Of a DNA stretch of 22,953 nucleotides, positions 9,055 through 18,164 are shown one piece after another; the first letter of the stretch is position 1; every line of letters starts with the position of its first letter. The DNA is from Isoetes engelmannii (lineage: Eukaryota; Streptophyta; Lycopodiopsida; Isoetales; Isoetaceae). The stretch spans positions 1 through 22,953 of the forward strand of contig JAANSK020252941.1 in the NCBI GenBank assembly GCA_011763485.2. Reading direction: 5' to 3'. The notes beneath the pieces are model-generated. The model did no database searches and was not told where the DNA came from. It was given only the letters and a program-made list of their open reading frames with translations. Made by a program: the position numbers and the translations under genes.

Positions 9055-10640
9055 CATCCCATATTTTTTGAAAAAATGACCGTCTAGATAGTGTTCTGGA
9101 AGCTCGAGTTCAAACTTGCAAGCACCAGCTACGGAAGCGCAAGAAAAGGGTACCTATCATCGTTCATGTGATGCATCTTACCTATATATTGGAGATGGCG
9201 CTTCATGGCAAAATGTTGAAGAGGCCAAAAAATCTGCCTCTTGTAAAAGAATATCATAGGGCACCGTAGTTTTGACGCATAGGCTGAAAGCGAGAAAGGA
9301 TTTTTGCACCCGTTCCAAACTTTCCCAAGCAAGTTCTACCAAAGCCCGAAACAAGTGGACTTTCTACGACCAATCATGAATCTCTATACGAAAATAATTA
9401 TTTTGCATTGCATAGTCTGTTCCCCAACCAATAGTCACACGCTTGACGATACATTTTTTCCAAAGTGTGTTCTTATAGAATTCTACACCAGATACTTGTA
9501 GCTATCTATAACTTCAACTTTGTGTCTATCATAGTGCACAGTTGGAACAATATGCCTAGAAGATTGAACTACTAAGAGCTTAGTCTTCTGGCGATTAACG
9601 CACAAGCCTATGTTCTCACAAAAAATGTGAAGAGCATGTAAGTGTTGTTGCATACTAGCAGGTATATGGACCATATGAAAAATCATCATCATACTTATGT
9701 TGCCTAGTGATGTAGTGTACCAAATGGGGGTCGCCACCGCAATGATTATCAAGCCAATCTTTCAAGTGATCAATGTACAAAACAGATAGTGTAGAAACTA
9801 GAGGGCAACCCTGACCTACTCCAATATTGCTAGTGATTTGGGTAACTGATGCTAGAACTTAGCATAGACCCTTTCATAAAGCTGATAACTGCATTTTAAA
9901 TATTTTGTGGAACCCCTAGCGCTTGCAGTCGCTGCCAAAGAAGCTCTCGAGGTACTGTATCAAAACTAAACGTGAAATCCACAAAGCATATATACAGGTC
10001 TTGTTTCAAGTTTAGCTATGTTCAATAAGCATGTACAGTATGAATTATAATGTAGAATAGCCTGGGGAAAAGCTTGCCTTTCCTACATCATATACACCAC
10101 TATGTCTTGCTCATGGTGTCAACTGATTCTTAATTATACTGGCTAAGAGCTTGAAAAAATGGGACTAACCATGACCCTACAATAAATTAATAGGCTGGGG
10201 CATTCTTAATACATGCTTTGTGAATTGGCACGACCTTACTGATAGCCAAGTTGACAATCCTTTTTGCAAAGCTTGATTCAAAATAGCAGTGATAATTGCA
10301 AGAAATAGCGTGACACCCCCCTCTTCCCCTTAAGCAACTATGCCTGGAAACCTTGAAGATCTGGAGGCTTTCAATTGGATAAATGCCGCGATCTGTCTTT
10401 GGCTCCCGCTCATGTGAATTGAAGAGCATTACCAACCAAAGGAGGCATAGAATTAAGAATCTCAAGATGATCGTACAATGGAACCAATTGCTCATCCCAT
10501 GCATATGAATGTGTCCAAGCGTAGGATGTAGCGGATATAATATTGTGCGCCAGAAGGTCCGAGGCTCATGTAATAGCAAGTCAAACATTCGCTTCTGATA
10601 GGGAAGGTAATCAATCTCAATCTCACATAAACATCGTGGT
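9055..10640 (-). mobile_element. LINE fragment: pre-RT region, RT and part of the C-terminal region
   Basis: On the minus strand, a pre-RT segment with HEPRTFW lies at about 10570-10550. NLAISKVVPIHKA follows at about 10250-10210 (RT entry block), then LYICFVDFTFSFDTVPRELL at about 9990-9930, which carries the first catalytic Asp, and LWQRLQALGVPQN. GVGQGCPLVSTLSVLYIDHL lies at about 9820-9760 and a YDDD block near 9690 (second catalytic site). HALHIFCENIGLCVN, QKTKLLV and SYKYLV (9650-9483) and LQHFAMKRHLQYIGK plus DDRYPFLAL (about 9210-9130) complete the order. Several stops and frame changes are present. The blocks match those of the LINE at 5.4-6.9 kb, so both belong to related families, but this copy keeps more of the 5' side and has lost the 3' end. 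Confidence 0.87.
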
Positions 10641-10912
10641 TTTCAGGTTGCTGATCTTGTTCCTTTTATTAGTTAATAGTTATGAATGGAAGTAGGAGAT
10701 GAGAATCTGTTGTAAGAGCTTCTATGCAGGTCTTAGCAGACTAGCAAAATTTTGTCCATCTATTTTGAAGGTGTCTTCTTTTTTCAAGAGAAATTAATTG
10801 CAAATTCTATAGCTAATTTTCCTTTGATGGTAAGAAAATGGGTTTTAGCGATCTGATAAATTATTGATTTGACAAGTCTAGTGCAAGGATAGGCATTACC
10901 CCGGGTTGCACT

Positions 10913-10961
10913 CAGAAAAAACCGTACAAAACATGTGAGTGTACGGGAGGGGGTTTTTCTG
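10913..10961. repeat. Imperfect stem-loop with CCGTACA/TGTACGG core
   Basis: CCGTACA (10922-10928) pairs exactly with TGTACGG (10940-10946). The stem extends outward with CAGAAAAA against TTTTTCTG at the outer edges, interrupted by unpaired C/G-rich bases. A 26-T run follows 18 nt later. Confidence 0.55.
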
Positions 10962-10978
10962 GGGCTAAAATTATAGGG

Positions 10979-11004
10979 TTTTTTTTTTTTTTTTTTTTTT
11001 TTTT
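10979..11004. repeat. Poly-T run (26 T)
   Basis: Uninterrupted homopolymer. On the minus strand it would be the poly-A tail of a retroposed sequence, but no recognisable source precedes it on that strand. Confidence 0.8.
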
Positions 11005-12315
11005 GGGCTTAAATTCTGTATATATTTCAAAGAAACATGGTCGAAGCATATGAAATATGAGGGATATTTTTGTAGGAAAATCCCTTATAAGGGATCATTT
11101 CTCTTGACGCTATGCACGCACATGCCATATAGACTTCACACTGTGTGCACCTCCCGGGGGCATTACAGAACTTTATGTTCTTGAAGATCTTATTCGTTTC
11201 GGCCAAAAGATCGATAAAAATTGTCTTGAAGGTTGAATTTATTCTCCAACTGTGGTGATGAGCAAAAGAAGCTCAATACGTTTCTTTTTTACTCCCCTAG
11301 TTTGCTTTTAGAATCATTTTTTGTAGGTGTAGAAATGACCTAGACAAAAATAAAAATGAACAACCTCAAAATCATGATGCTAATTTTGATCTTCTAGTGA
11401 ATTGCATTGGTAGGAATTGGACTCCCTCATGTAAGCATTATTGGTCGTGAGATAGGTTGGCCTACTGATGGTAGCACATATGCCACCACATAAAATGCTC
11501 ACAGCTTTAACCAATGCTCATAAAGCATGCTAGAAAGGGAACTCCTATAGTGTAGGAGATATAATGATATAGTTGTTTGCTCCGGTTCATGGCCAAAGTA
11601 CTGTTGCGCCTACTTGCCATCCAACCAAAAAGTGCACAAAGCACCTAATTTCTAACCTTGATCTATATGAACTCGAAATAGTCCACTGAGTTTATTTGCA
11701 CTACTAACTTGTTGTCTTTTTATTTTTGTGCTTGCATGTTGAACAACAGACATGGATAGTATTGCTCTTATAATTTGATTCCATATCTATATTTTTGAGA
11801 GATGCTAAGCATAGACGAGGTAAATGTTACGTATAATTGGACTAGGAAAGCCATCCAAATGGTATGACGCTCATGATATAACATACTTGTACAATAATAA
11901 CGTACATGCTTTACACCATAACAAGTGGACCAACTTGGAAGTAGCCAAGGTAAGCCAACACATAAATTACAGGTTTTAGTTGGTATGCCAATGCTTTTGG
12001 TGTTGAAGTACCACTGACTGCATGCTATACTTTTTTTTATTGTTTTTGCAATTTAATGGCAGCATATTCAACTTTCTCTATCTTGCAAGTGTTAGGCCTC
12101 ATATGAGTTGGCATGATAACATTGGCCTTAGTGGTCTCAATGGTCATTATACAATGCATAACTGGTTGTATAACGCATAAATGTTCAAGAAATGCGCAAA
12201 TGTTGCATATTCTATTTGTTTGTTAAAATATTAGGACAATGCAAACCATATATGCTTTGGTCTATTTTATATATACATAGTATAAAAATAAAGTCTAAGA
12301 CTTAAAAGTTATTGA

Positions 12316-12340
12316 TATTGAACAAAGGCTTTGTTCAATA
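12316..12340. repeat. Perfect hairpin, 12-bp arms, 1-nt centre
   Basis: TATTGAACAAAG (12316-12327) and CTTTGTTCAATA (12329-12340) are exact reverse complements around a single G. It would form a cruciform or a tight RNA stem. Confidence 0.8.
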
Positions 12341-12531
12341 TATGTTACGCAATCTTAGCACCAGAGCAAACGAGACCACCATAAGAAATTCAGCAAGAAG
12401 TACTTGGATTCGACAACCAGCCTGGCCATTTCTTGTTTGGAGGAAAAGATTGTAGCAAAGGTGGGCTTATCAAAAATCTAAGACAATAAACCCCTTCAAA
12501 AAATAGCCTTTACTCAAACGCAAAGCTTTTT

Positions 12532-12643
12532 TACAATTCGTGGTTAAATACCAAGGCATTGAAAACGTGTTCCTTACGGTGTTTTTCTACAATTCATGGT
12601 TAAACACCAAGGTATTGGGAACGTGTTCCTCAGGGCGCATGTT
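12532..12643. repeat. Tandem duplication, 56-bp unit x 2
   Basis: Both units begin TACAATTC-TGGTTAAA-ACCAAGG and continue AACGTGTTCCT. Unit 1 is at 12532-12587, unit 2 at 12588-12643, with only a handful of differences. An open frame at 12540-12833 runs through them but has no recognised domain. Confidence 0.8.
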
Positions 12644-13985
12644 GCTTACCTCTACTGTTAAAAAAATGTGCATGTCAAATACCACCCGCACTCAATCAAA
12701 TACCCAACTATTGCACCTTAGCAATACCACCTTACAACTAGTCTTCCATGATAAAATGAGAATGGTTGCCTTGATTTCCATTGATTGTCATGATATGGCA
12801 TTAGAGCTCCATTTAACTGTCCAGTGCGAATAAGATCTTAGGGCTATCAAGAGCTGGATCAAGGGCAGTTCATCGTCGTCAAAGAGATGAAATGTGGACA
12901 AAGAAGTGGAAGCTGCTCTTCCTCGAGCTCTGGCTCTTTCCCCAGCTCTTCCTGCCGATATCTATAGTTGAAGGTGTGTGTGGAAAGAACAAAAGATCTG
13001 CCAGTTTATGTGTCTGCCGATTTATGTTGGTCACTTCTAAATAGCACAGAAATCATTCATGCGTGTTATAAGTTAGATGCAAAATACAATGACTTGTTTC
13101 GATTGTTTGGTTGTAGGAAAGGGACCCTCGTGCCCTTGAGTTGAGAGACCTGTAGAGTTATAACGATTGTAGAATATGTCCGAGGTAGCTGTACTTTAGA
13201 TTGTTTTGTCAAGCAGGATGCAGTTGTAAGATTTTATGGAATTAAACTTGTTATTTTAAACAAATTAGAAGCTTGCGAAATCATGGGAGTCGTTGAGCAA
13301 GTTAGATGCATCCATTGTCAGATCATTGAAACCAAGATACAAGACCTTGGCCGCTTGTCATATAGGAAAGGATCTACAAAACAAATATGTATGATGCGAG
13401 ATAATAGTCACTACTGTAGTCTGAGGCGTTTCTTATGTTTTCAATTCCGCAGCACGGCAACAATAATCATATGTTTTGCTGGTCATGCCAAATCATATGT
13501 TCTGCTGGTCATGCCGGAATCATTATTGTGTGCTTTGCAACAAAATGGCGAGGAGAGCTTTAGACCATTACAGGCCCAATAAATGTCAGCATACAACAGA
13601 TTTAACTACTCCATTTTTATGTTTATTCTTATTTGTTTAATCATGGTGATTTTTTTTCTCGTATTCATTGTCGTGTTGAATGTTATTTGTCCTCTTTGCA
13701 CAAGAATGAGAAGGAGGCAACACATAATTACTTGGAGAGCTCAGATGCCCTAGTTTTTAAAGTTACCTTTGAGCAAGAATAGTAGTTACTTTAGAGCAAA
13801 ATCTGTAGTTTGTTGTGTTGCTATGAGCTTGCAGGAACTTGCGTGATATTTAGAACCATGATGGCCTGCTTTATTTAGGCAAAAAAAATCCTAAACTGTG
13901 GTCTGTGATCTCTTTTCAATGATAACTAAATTTGAATGCTAGGTCAAGCCTATGTTCCCATGCCACCTGTTACTCCCACAAAGAA
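12644..13985. other. Interval without a recognisable gene
   Basis: Contains an open frame of 99 codons at 13283-13582 (plus) with no motif I know, part of which is made by a 26-bp tandem duplication (13466-13517). The remainder is AT-rich. It could be distal flank of the Dof gene, whose 3' end is at 14654. Confidence 0.4.
13466..13517. repeat. Tandem duplication, 26-bp unit x 2
   Basis: ATCATATGTT-TGCTGGTCATGCC occurs at 13466-13491 and 13492-13517 with about three differences. Confidence 0.85.
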
Positions 13986-14100
13986 CTGAGGTCATACAAT
14001 TTCAAAATCATACTACACTGAGGTCATACAATTTCAAAATCATACTACAGGTCACTGATTCCCACAAAGAATCGAGGTCATACAATTTCAAAATGCTATC
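13986..14100. repeat. 32-bp tandem repeat, two exact copies plus a partial third
   Basis: The unit beginning CTGAGGTCATACAATTTC occurs exactly at 13986-14017 and 14018-14049. After 23 nt the core GAGGTCATACAATTTCAAAAT returns at about 14074. The short string CCCACAAAGAA precedes both the first and third copies, so a larger unit of about 85 bp was probably duplicated as well. Confidence 0.88.
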
Positions 14101-14611
14101 AAGTAGCCAAATTGTCTTATTAGCAAAGGCACCTTACAGGTCACTGATATTTGGTTTTTGAAATTCCTCTTTAGTATTCCAATAGAAAGCATATATGTTA
14201 TCCCAATGAAAGCATTATCCCAATGAAAGTTGTAACTAAAAAATATTCAACTTGTAATGTGCTACACATGCACAGTCTCTATTTTATCTATTACATTATT
14301 TAACATGTTTCACAATAACCTTCTTATACACCATCTATGTAACAATGTCGTAGTGTGTTTACAAATTCTCAAAGCCGCATACCATAGGGAAAAAACCACA
14401 TACCTGCCGCTGCATCAATATATCATAAAACAATCCATTCCTACTATGCTACAAAAGGATAAACCATCCTTGACCAATTTACAAGTGCAATCAAACCACT
14501 TCATACTTAGATGAGAGCAATTTTTTTAAACCTAAATTGTGAAATATAAAGAAACACAACTTACTAATTTTTTTGCAATCACTACAAATATAAACATAAA
14601 TTTAGACGCTT
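14101..14611. other. 3' flank of the Dof gene, no other gene seen
   Basis: AT-rich. Two ATCCCAATGAAAG copies stand next to each other at about 14200-14228. An 85-codon plus-strand frame at 14257-14514 carries no known motif. Confidence 0.4.
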
Positions 14612-14960
14612 AGGTATCTTTTGAACTTTTCACCATCATACATGTATTGAAATTTAAAGGGCGGCTTCGGTAGTCCATGACCAAATTTTTACAACCATGG
14701 ACTGAAATTCAGAGGCAGGCTTAGGTAGTCTTTTGAACTTTTCAACATCAAACATGAGCTGAAATTTAGAGCCAGGCTTAGATAGTCTTATGAACTTCTC
14801 AGCATCATGGTGCTCCTTCAAATTATGGTCACTTTTAAACTTTCCAACATCATGATGCTCCTTCAAATTATGGCCACTTTGCTCCTTCAAATTATGGCCA
14901 CTTTCGTTTGCAATATTGCTCACCTCCAAACGACTCCCCTTCAAATCATGGTCACTTTCC
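14612..14960 (-). repeat. Coding tandem repeats forming the tail of the Dof protein
   Basis: Two nested repeat types. Near the stop codon and just past it, a unit of about 57 bp encodes L-(P/S)-K-P-(x)-S-x-F-Q-x-M-x-D-x-E-K-F-K. It is clear at about 14781-14728 and continues less clearly through 14676 to about 14612. Upstream of it (about 14960-14810) a shorter unit encodes (S)-(G/D)-H-N-L-K-E four times. In the last part the repeat is legible only in another frame than the protein, so a small indel has shifted the end of the reading frame. Confidence 0.75.
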
Positions 14961-15277
14961 ATCAAATTATCCTTTGCACAATCATCCTCAGTGGAATCAC
15001 CCAATTCCAAATTATGTACATCTTTCTTGTCACTAGATCGATTACGACCCTTGGTTGGTGGTGGAGTCCGTAAAGACTGCTGCCTATCTTTTTTCTTGCG
15101 TAACAGATCCCTGCATATGCCTCCCTTTGTGAATTTCTTATTGCATTTGTTACATCTGTATCTTGGTTGAGTCTTCTTTTTGTTATTGAAATAACAAAAG
15201 TGCGTATTCGTGGAATGACACCGTGGGCATGAAGCCACTTCACTTTGCACATCCACGTTTGTTGGTTGTTGCTTCAT
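14654..15277 (-). CDS. Dof-type zinc-finger protein (possible transcription factor)
   Basis: A 207-residue frame from the ATG at 15277. Residues 17-45 hold CPRC-x21-CNKC, the exact C-x2-C-x21-C-x2-C spacing of the plant Dof finger, with the diagnostic FCYFNN, QPR and (F)TKGG-x-R around it. Dof proteins are nuclear and bind AAAG sites. Two departures from the canonical domain: the last Cys pair is followed by NKKFTKGG where typical members have RYWTAGG, so the conserved Trp is absent, and the basic tail is RKKKDR. After the finger come an acidic stretch (DSTEDD) and a tail of short repeats (SGHNLKE-like, then LPKP...DVEKFK-like). The frame is open further upstream to 15418, but that part is hydrophobic and fits an intron: a donor-like AG/GTGAGG at 15396 and an acceptor-like CAG at 15289 would bound 108 nt. 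The end seems frame-shifted relative to its own repeats. It may be a diverged working gene or an early pseudogene. Confidence 0.8.
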   Translation of the reverse strand: MKQQPTNVDVQSEVASCPRCHSTNTHFCYFNNKKKTQPRYRCNKCNKKFTKGGICRDLLRKKKDRQQSLRTPPPTKGRNRSSDKKDVHNLELGDSTEDDCAKDNLMESDHDLKGSRLEVSNIANESGHNLKEQSGHNLKEHHDVGKFKSDHNLKEHHDAEKFIRLSKPGSKFQLMFDVEKFKRLPKPASEFQSMVVKIWSWTTEAAL

Positions 15278-15288
15278 TCTTTTCCATC

Positions 15289-15396
15289 CTGGGTAACATA
15301 ACCAGATGTTACAACCCAATCTTATGTAAAGGTAAGTAAAATAGATTAAATTACAACATAATTTCAAGAAGGCGACCGCATGTCCTAGCACCTCAC
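15289..15396 (-). other. Candidate intron upstream of the Dof exon
   Basis: On the minus strand the segment starts GTGAGG after TTTAG and ends TTACCCAG before GATGGAAAAG. It is T-rich and 108 nt long, within the usual plant range. Dof genes often have one intron 5' of the finger exon. Two further donor-like copies of the same motif lie upstream at 15418 and 15450, so the true donor could be any of three. The first exon would be mostly untranslated: the frames I tried through it do not join cleanly to the finger exon. Confidence 0.4.
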
Positions 15397-15720
15397 CTAA
15401 AGAGGAAGAGTACCTCACCTAAAGAGGAAGAGTATGTCCCAGCACCTCACCTAAAGAGGTAGCATTGCATCTTGACCTAAAGAGTATGTCCCCATGAGGT
15501 AGCATTGCATCTGAAATGATCAAAAGCAAGCAATTCTCTGAAATGATCAAAAGCAAGCAATTCGCTGAGCTATTATGGACCGAATATAATTTTAGCATCA
15601 TCTTATTAACAGCCGTAGCCCATAGACCCAATTCACAAATATAATTTAGCAGCACCTTATTAAAGGCCTAAATTATAATTTTAGCAGCACCTTATTAAAA
15701 ATCTTTTTTCCGAAAAAAGC
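15391..15720. repeat. Cluster of short tandem duplications upstream of the Dof exon
   Basis: CCTCACCTAAAGAGG occurs at 15391, 15413 and 15445. TCTGAAATGATCAAAAGCAAG occurs twice in a row (about 15510-15562), and GGTAGCATTGCATCT twice (about 15458 and 15500). An ATAATTTAGCA-CA-CTTATTA motif occurs three times (about 15586-15700). No open frame of known type is present. Confidence 0.8.
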
Positions 15721-16109
15721 TGAACTTGCAATAGGTTTTGAACGATTTTTACTTTCAGTTATTTCTAACCAACCGTTCCTTTGGAAAAAGAAGTAGATTG
15801 AAGGAGCCCTAACACCAAGACGTGGTTCTCTGCTCTACTTCACTGGTTTCGGCGTTGGGCAGCATTACAGAGGTAAATTCCTAAAATATTTTTTCCCTTG
15901 TTTTTCTGGATTGTGAATTGAGGAGTAGCATTTGGGACATGATTACTCCACCCGAGGAAGCATTTACAAGCCCTTACTGAGAACCAAGAATTACAAAGCT
16001 CCTAGAGTTTAAAGATGGTTTGGCCGGCTAGCTGTACTTTAAACCGTCTTCATTATAAGTGCAAGGATTTTAGTTTAAAGAACTTGTGGAACTGAAGACA
16101 ATGACTGTT
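15721..16109. other. 5' flank of the Dof gene, no feature assigned
   Basis: Could contain the Dof promoter on the minus strand, but no TATA box or start is clear enough to mark. A plus-strand donor-like ACAGAG/GTAAAT at about 15870 is noted without support. Confidence 0.35.
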
Positions 16110-16606
16110 AGTTGTCTTTTCTCGTTCCGGGAAATGAAATGTTCTTTCTTTAGAAGGTAGCAAACTGAACTTTGGACTACATCCATGAATTTTTTTTCAC
16201 CCTACACGAGCATAACTAGACTTAATAAATCAGGGAAGGATTTTCTGTCATGTATATTGTATTGAGAGATTAATTATGAAAGATGTGGTCTCAAAGAATT
16301 GTGTCATTGCTGCATATACGCAGAGTGCAGAACATTTTCAAATATATTCATGGATGTGATCTTTTTTCTTTCCGCCAAATGAAATGCTATTTATCACCTC
16401 CAGAAGGTAATGGAATGAACTCTGGACTACATTCATGAAATTCTTTTCACCCTAAATGAGAATAAGCTAGGCTTAATGAATCAAGGAAGGATTCATATGT
16501 ATTGTATCAAGTGAACGATCATTAAAGATGTGGTCTCATAGAACCGTGTCATTGCCACACATACACAGAGAGTGGAGAACCTTTCCAAATATATGCATGG
16601 GATGTG
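16110..16606. repeat. Direct duplication, ~250-bp unit x 2
   Basis: Copy 1 (about 16110-16356) and copy 2 (about 16357-16606) share, in order: AAATGAAATG, AGAAGGTA, GGACTACAT-CATGAA, TTCACCCTA, TAATGAATCA-GGAAGGATT-like blocks, AAAGATGTGGTCTCA, GTGTCATTGC and CAAATATAT-CATGG-ATGTG. By eye they are roughly three-quarters to four-fifths identical, so much older than the 117-bp duplication at 3.03 kb. No coding frame runs through them. Confidence 0.8.
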
Positions 16607-17336
16607 GCTAGAGGCATGGTATCAAACAATAGAAATGCATGTTCCGATTTCAGAATCTGGGTAAGTCGGGTCTTGCTTGCTCTATAGTTCTGCGAAACAG
16701 ATGTAATTCCCTTTTTATCAGATGTAATCAGATGCATTGCCTTTTTATCACTACGCTTACATGCAAAAAAATTTGAAAATACTGAGAGAAGGAGAAAAGC
16801 AATAAAGTTTCATCTATATGAGAGTCGTTTTGATACTTCCTAATTTTTTATGTGAAATCTTGAGCTCTGTAACTTAAACATCTCTTCATATACGTTTCAT
16901 AAACATGTAGATTCGTATCAGTTTTAGTAATAATCTAAGCAGTGATCAGACTGATGTTCTAACTGTTCTTAAAAAGATAGATGAATCCAAGGGTTGTGTG
17001 GTGCTTTTTGCAGAGTTGCAGATGCCACGGCACAGTTTGAAGGATGGATGTCAGTTTTGACTTTTTCTGCATCAAAAGGGCTTTAAATCTTTAGCTCTGC
17101 CAGACGACATTAATCATAGAGGTATATCTCTACATGTTGTGAAATGCATCCTTTTCTGAGCAAGGCATCCTCTTTCTTCTGGTATTTTCCTATATTCCTT
17201 TCAAACATCTCCAGTCCAGAAAGGACAAAAGCCTCAGCAGATTCAATACAGCAGAGGTTTTATTAGGAGTAGAGGAGCACCTTTACTTTTTATTTGCAAG
17301 GTGGCTATGCTTTACGATCCCTATATATGCCATCAG
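16607..17336. other. Interval without a recognisable gene
   Basis: AT-rich. Short repeats of CCTTTTTATCA and AGATG(T/C)A lie at about 16699-16755. No open frame or RNA feature I can support. Confidence 0.45.
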
Positions 17337-17620
17337 TTATTGCTGCAAAATCATGTCTTGAACAACCAGATTCCTTCTAAATTTCCAATGCCAGTTATTT
17401 TTTTTGCAATTTTCTATTCCTAGATATATTTTGAGAAAAATTAGGGACCTTAACATGCCAAGATGGTCTAATGTGAGATTTTCTACCTGCAAGTCACCCC
17501 AATTTAGCCTAAATTTTCTATTAAGAAAGGCCTCAAAGAGGTCCCATCTTTTCTCAAAGGAAACAAGATTTGCCATCATGATCATTGGAGCAAAGCCACA
17601 ATTTTAGCTCTCGTCAACAC
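17337..17620 (-). other. Possible LINE endonuclease remnant
   Basis: An 82-codon minus-strand frame reads ...FEKRWDLFEAFLNRKF...ENLTLDHLGMLRSL. It loosely resembles the end of an L1-type endonuclease (K-R-x-D-R-F-L, then L-x-x-x-S-D-H before a short strand), but the key S-D-H is L-D-H and no other block is found. It may be chance. Confidence 0.22.
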
Positions 17621-18131
17621 CCTGTGTGCAGACCCCACTAGGCTTGCAGACAGGTACAATTTGATTTAGTGGGCTTTAATTTTAAGCTACATATTAATTG
17701 AGTTCTGTGATCAAACTTAATTGATGTTTTTGCCAAGGTGAAGGGTGATTAAGTTTAGATCCTCCATTTCTCCAGCATTGCATTGTATTCTAAAGGTGCA
17801 TTCTAATCTTGGCTGCATAAAGAGACGTATCATAATATGTCTTAGAGGCATGTCCTCAATTAAATGTAACGGGTTGGTAAATGACTGAGTTTTAGAAAAA
17901 TTCTAGTATCCATAAAATTTCCATTACATATATTACATATTTATTTTCCGCTTTCTTTCAAATAACTTGTCTTATTCGCCCCTTCCAATCGAACTACCAA
18001 AATTACCTTGAAAAAAAAAGAAGGTTTTGGAGAAGGTTGATTGTGGCGATCCCAGGGCTGGCTCATTTTAACCGGAGGAACCGAGTTGACGGGGTTCAAA
18101 TCCCTCTTTTCTCAATTCAATGGGCTATGAT
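17621..18131. other. Interval with a tRNA T-arm-like sequence
   Basis: GGGGTTCAAATCCC at about 18094-18107 has the T-loop and a four-pair T-stem of a tRNA, and TTTTCTC just after it can pair with GAGAAGG near 18029. The distance to an A-box-like TGGCTCA is about 10 nt too short and no anticodon arm forms, so it is not a working tRNA gene. Nothing else is recognised. Confidence 0.3.
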
Positions 18132-18164
18132 AATCAATATAAAAAACAATTTTTTATATTGATT
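18132..18164. repeat. Perfect hairpin, 15-bp arms, 3-nt loop
   Basis: AATCAATATAAAAAA (18132-18146) and TTTTTTATATTGATT (18150-18164) are exact reverse complements. It follows the T-arm-like sequence by about 25 nt, which is the kind of order seen at 3' ends of organellar genes. Confidence 0.85.

Larger units (their letters stand above)
10641..12531. other. AT-rich interval without a recognisable gene
   Basis: About 1.9 kb with no convincing open frame. It holds an imperfect stem-loop at 10913-10961, a run of 26 T at 10979-11004, a perfect palindrome TCCCTTATAAGGGA at 11081-11094 and a strong hairpin at 12316-12340. It could contain introns or regulatory DNA of a host gene, but nothing demonstrates that. 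Confidence 0.45.

Noticed and set aside
12540-12833. A small host gene
   Set aside because: Its first third is produced by a 56-bp tandem duplication, there is no known domain and the frame could arise by chance.
13283-13582. A small host gene on the plus strand
   Set aside because: It has scattered Cys but no zinc-finger spacing, and part comes from a 26-bp duplication; no supporting signal.
14807-15170. Plus-strand frames opposite the Dof gene
   Set aside because: They are antisense shadows of the Dof coding sequence and its repeats.
15278-15418. A membrane-anchored N-terminus of the Dof protein (hydrophobic LCCNLIYFTYLYI)
   Set aside because: The segment is bounded by plausible splice sites, is T-rich and fits an intron better; Dof proteins have no such anchor.
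15391-15720. A CRISPR-like array
   Set aside because: Repeats are adjacent two- or three-copy duplications of different sequence without uniform spacers, and the DNA is plant nuclear in character.
18029-18115. A tRNA gene of serine or organellar type
   Set aside because: A T-arm and a possible acceptor pairing exist, but the distance between A-box-like and T-loop sequences is too short and no anticodon stem is found.
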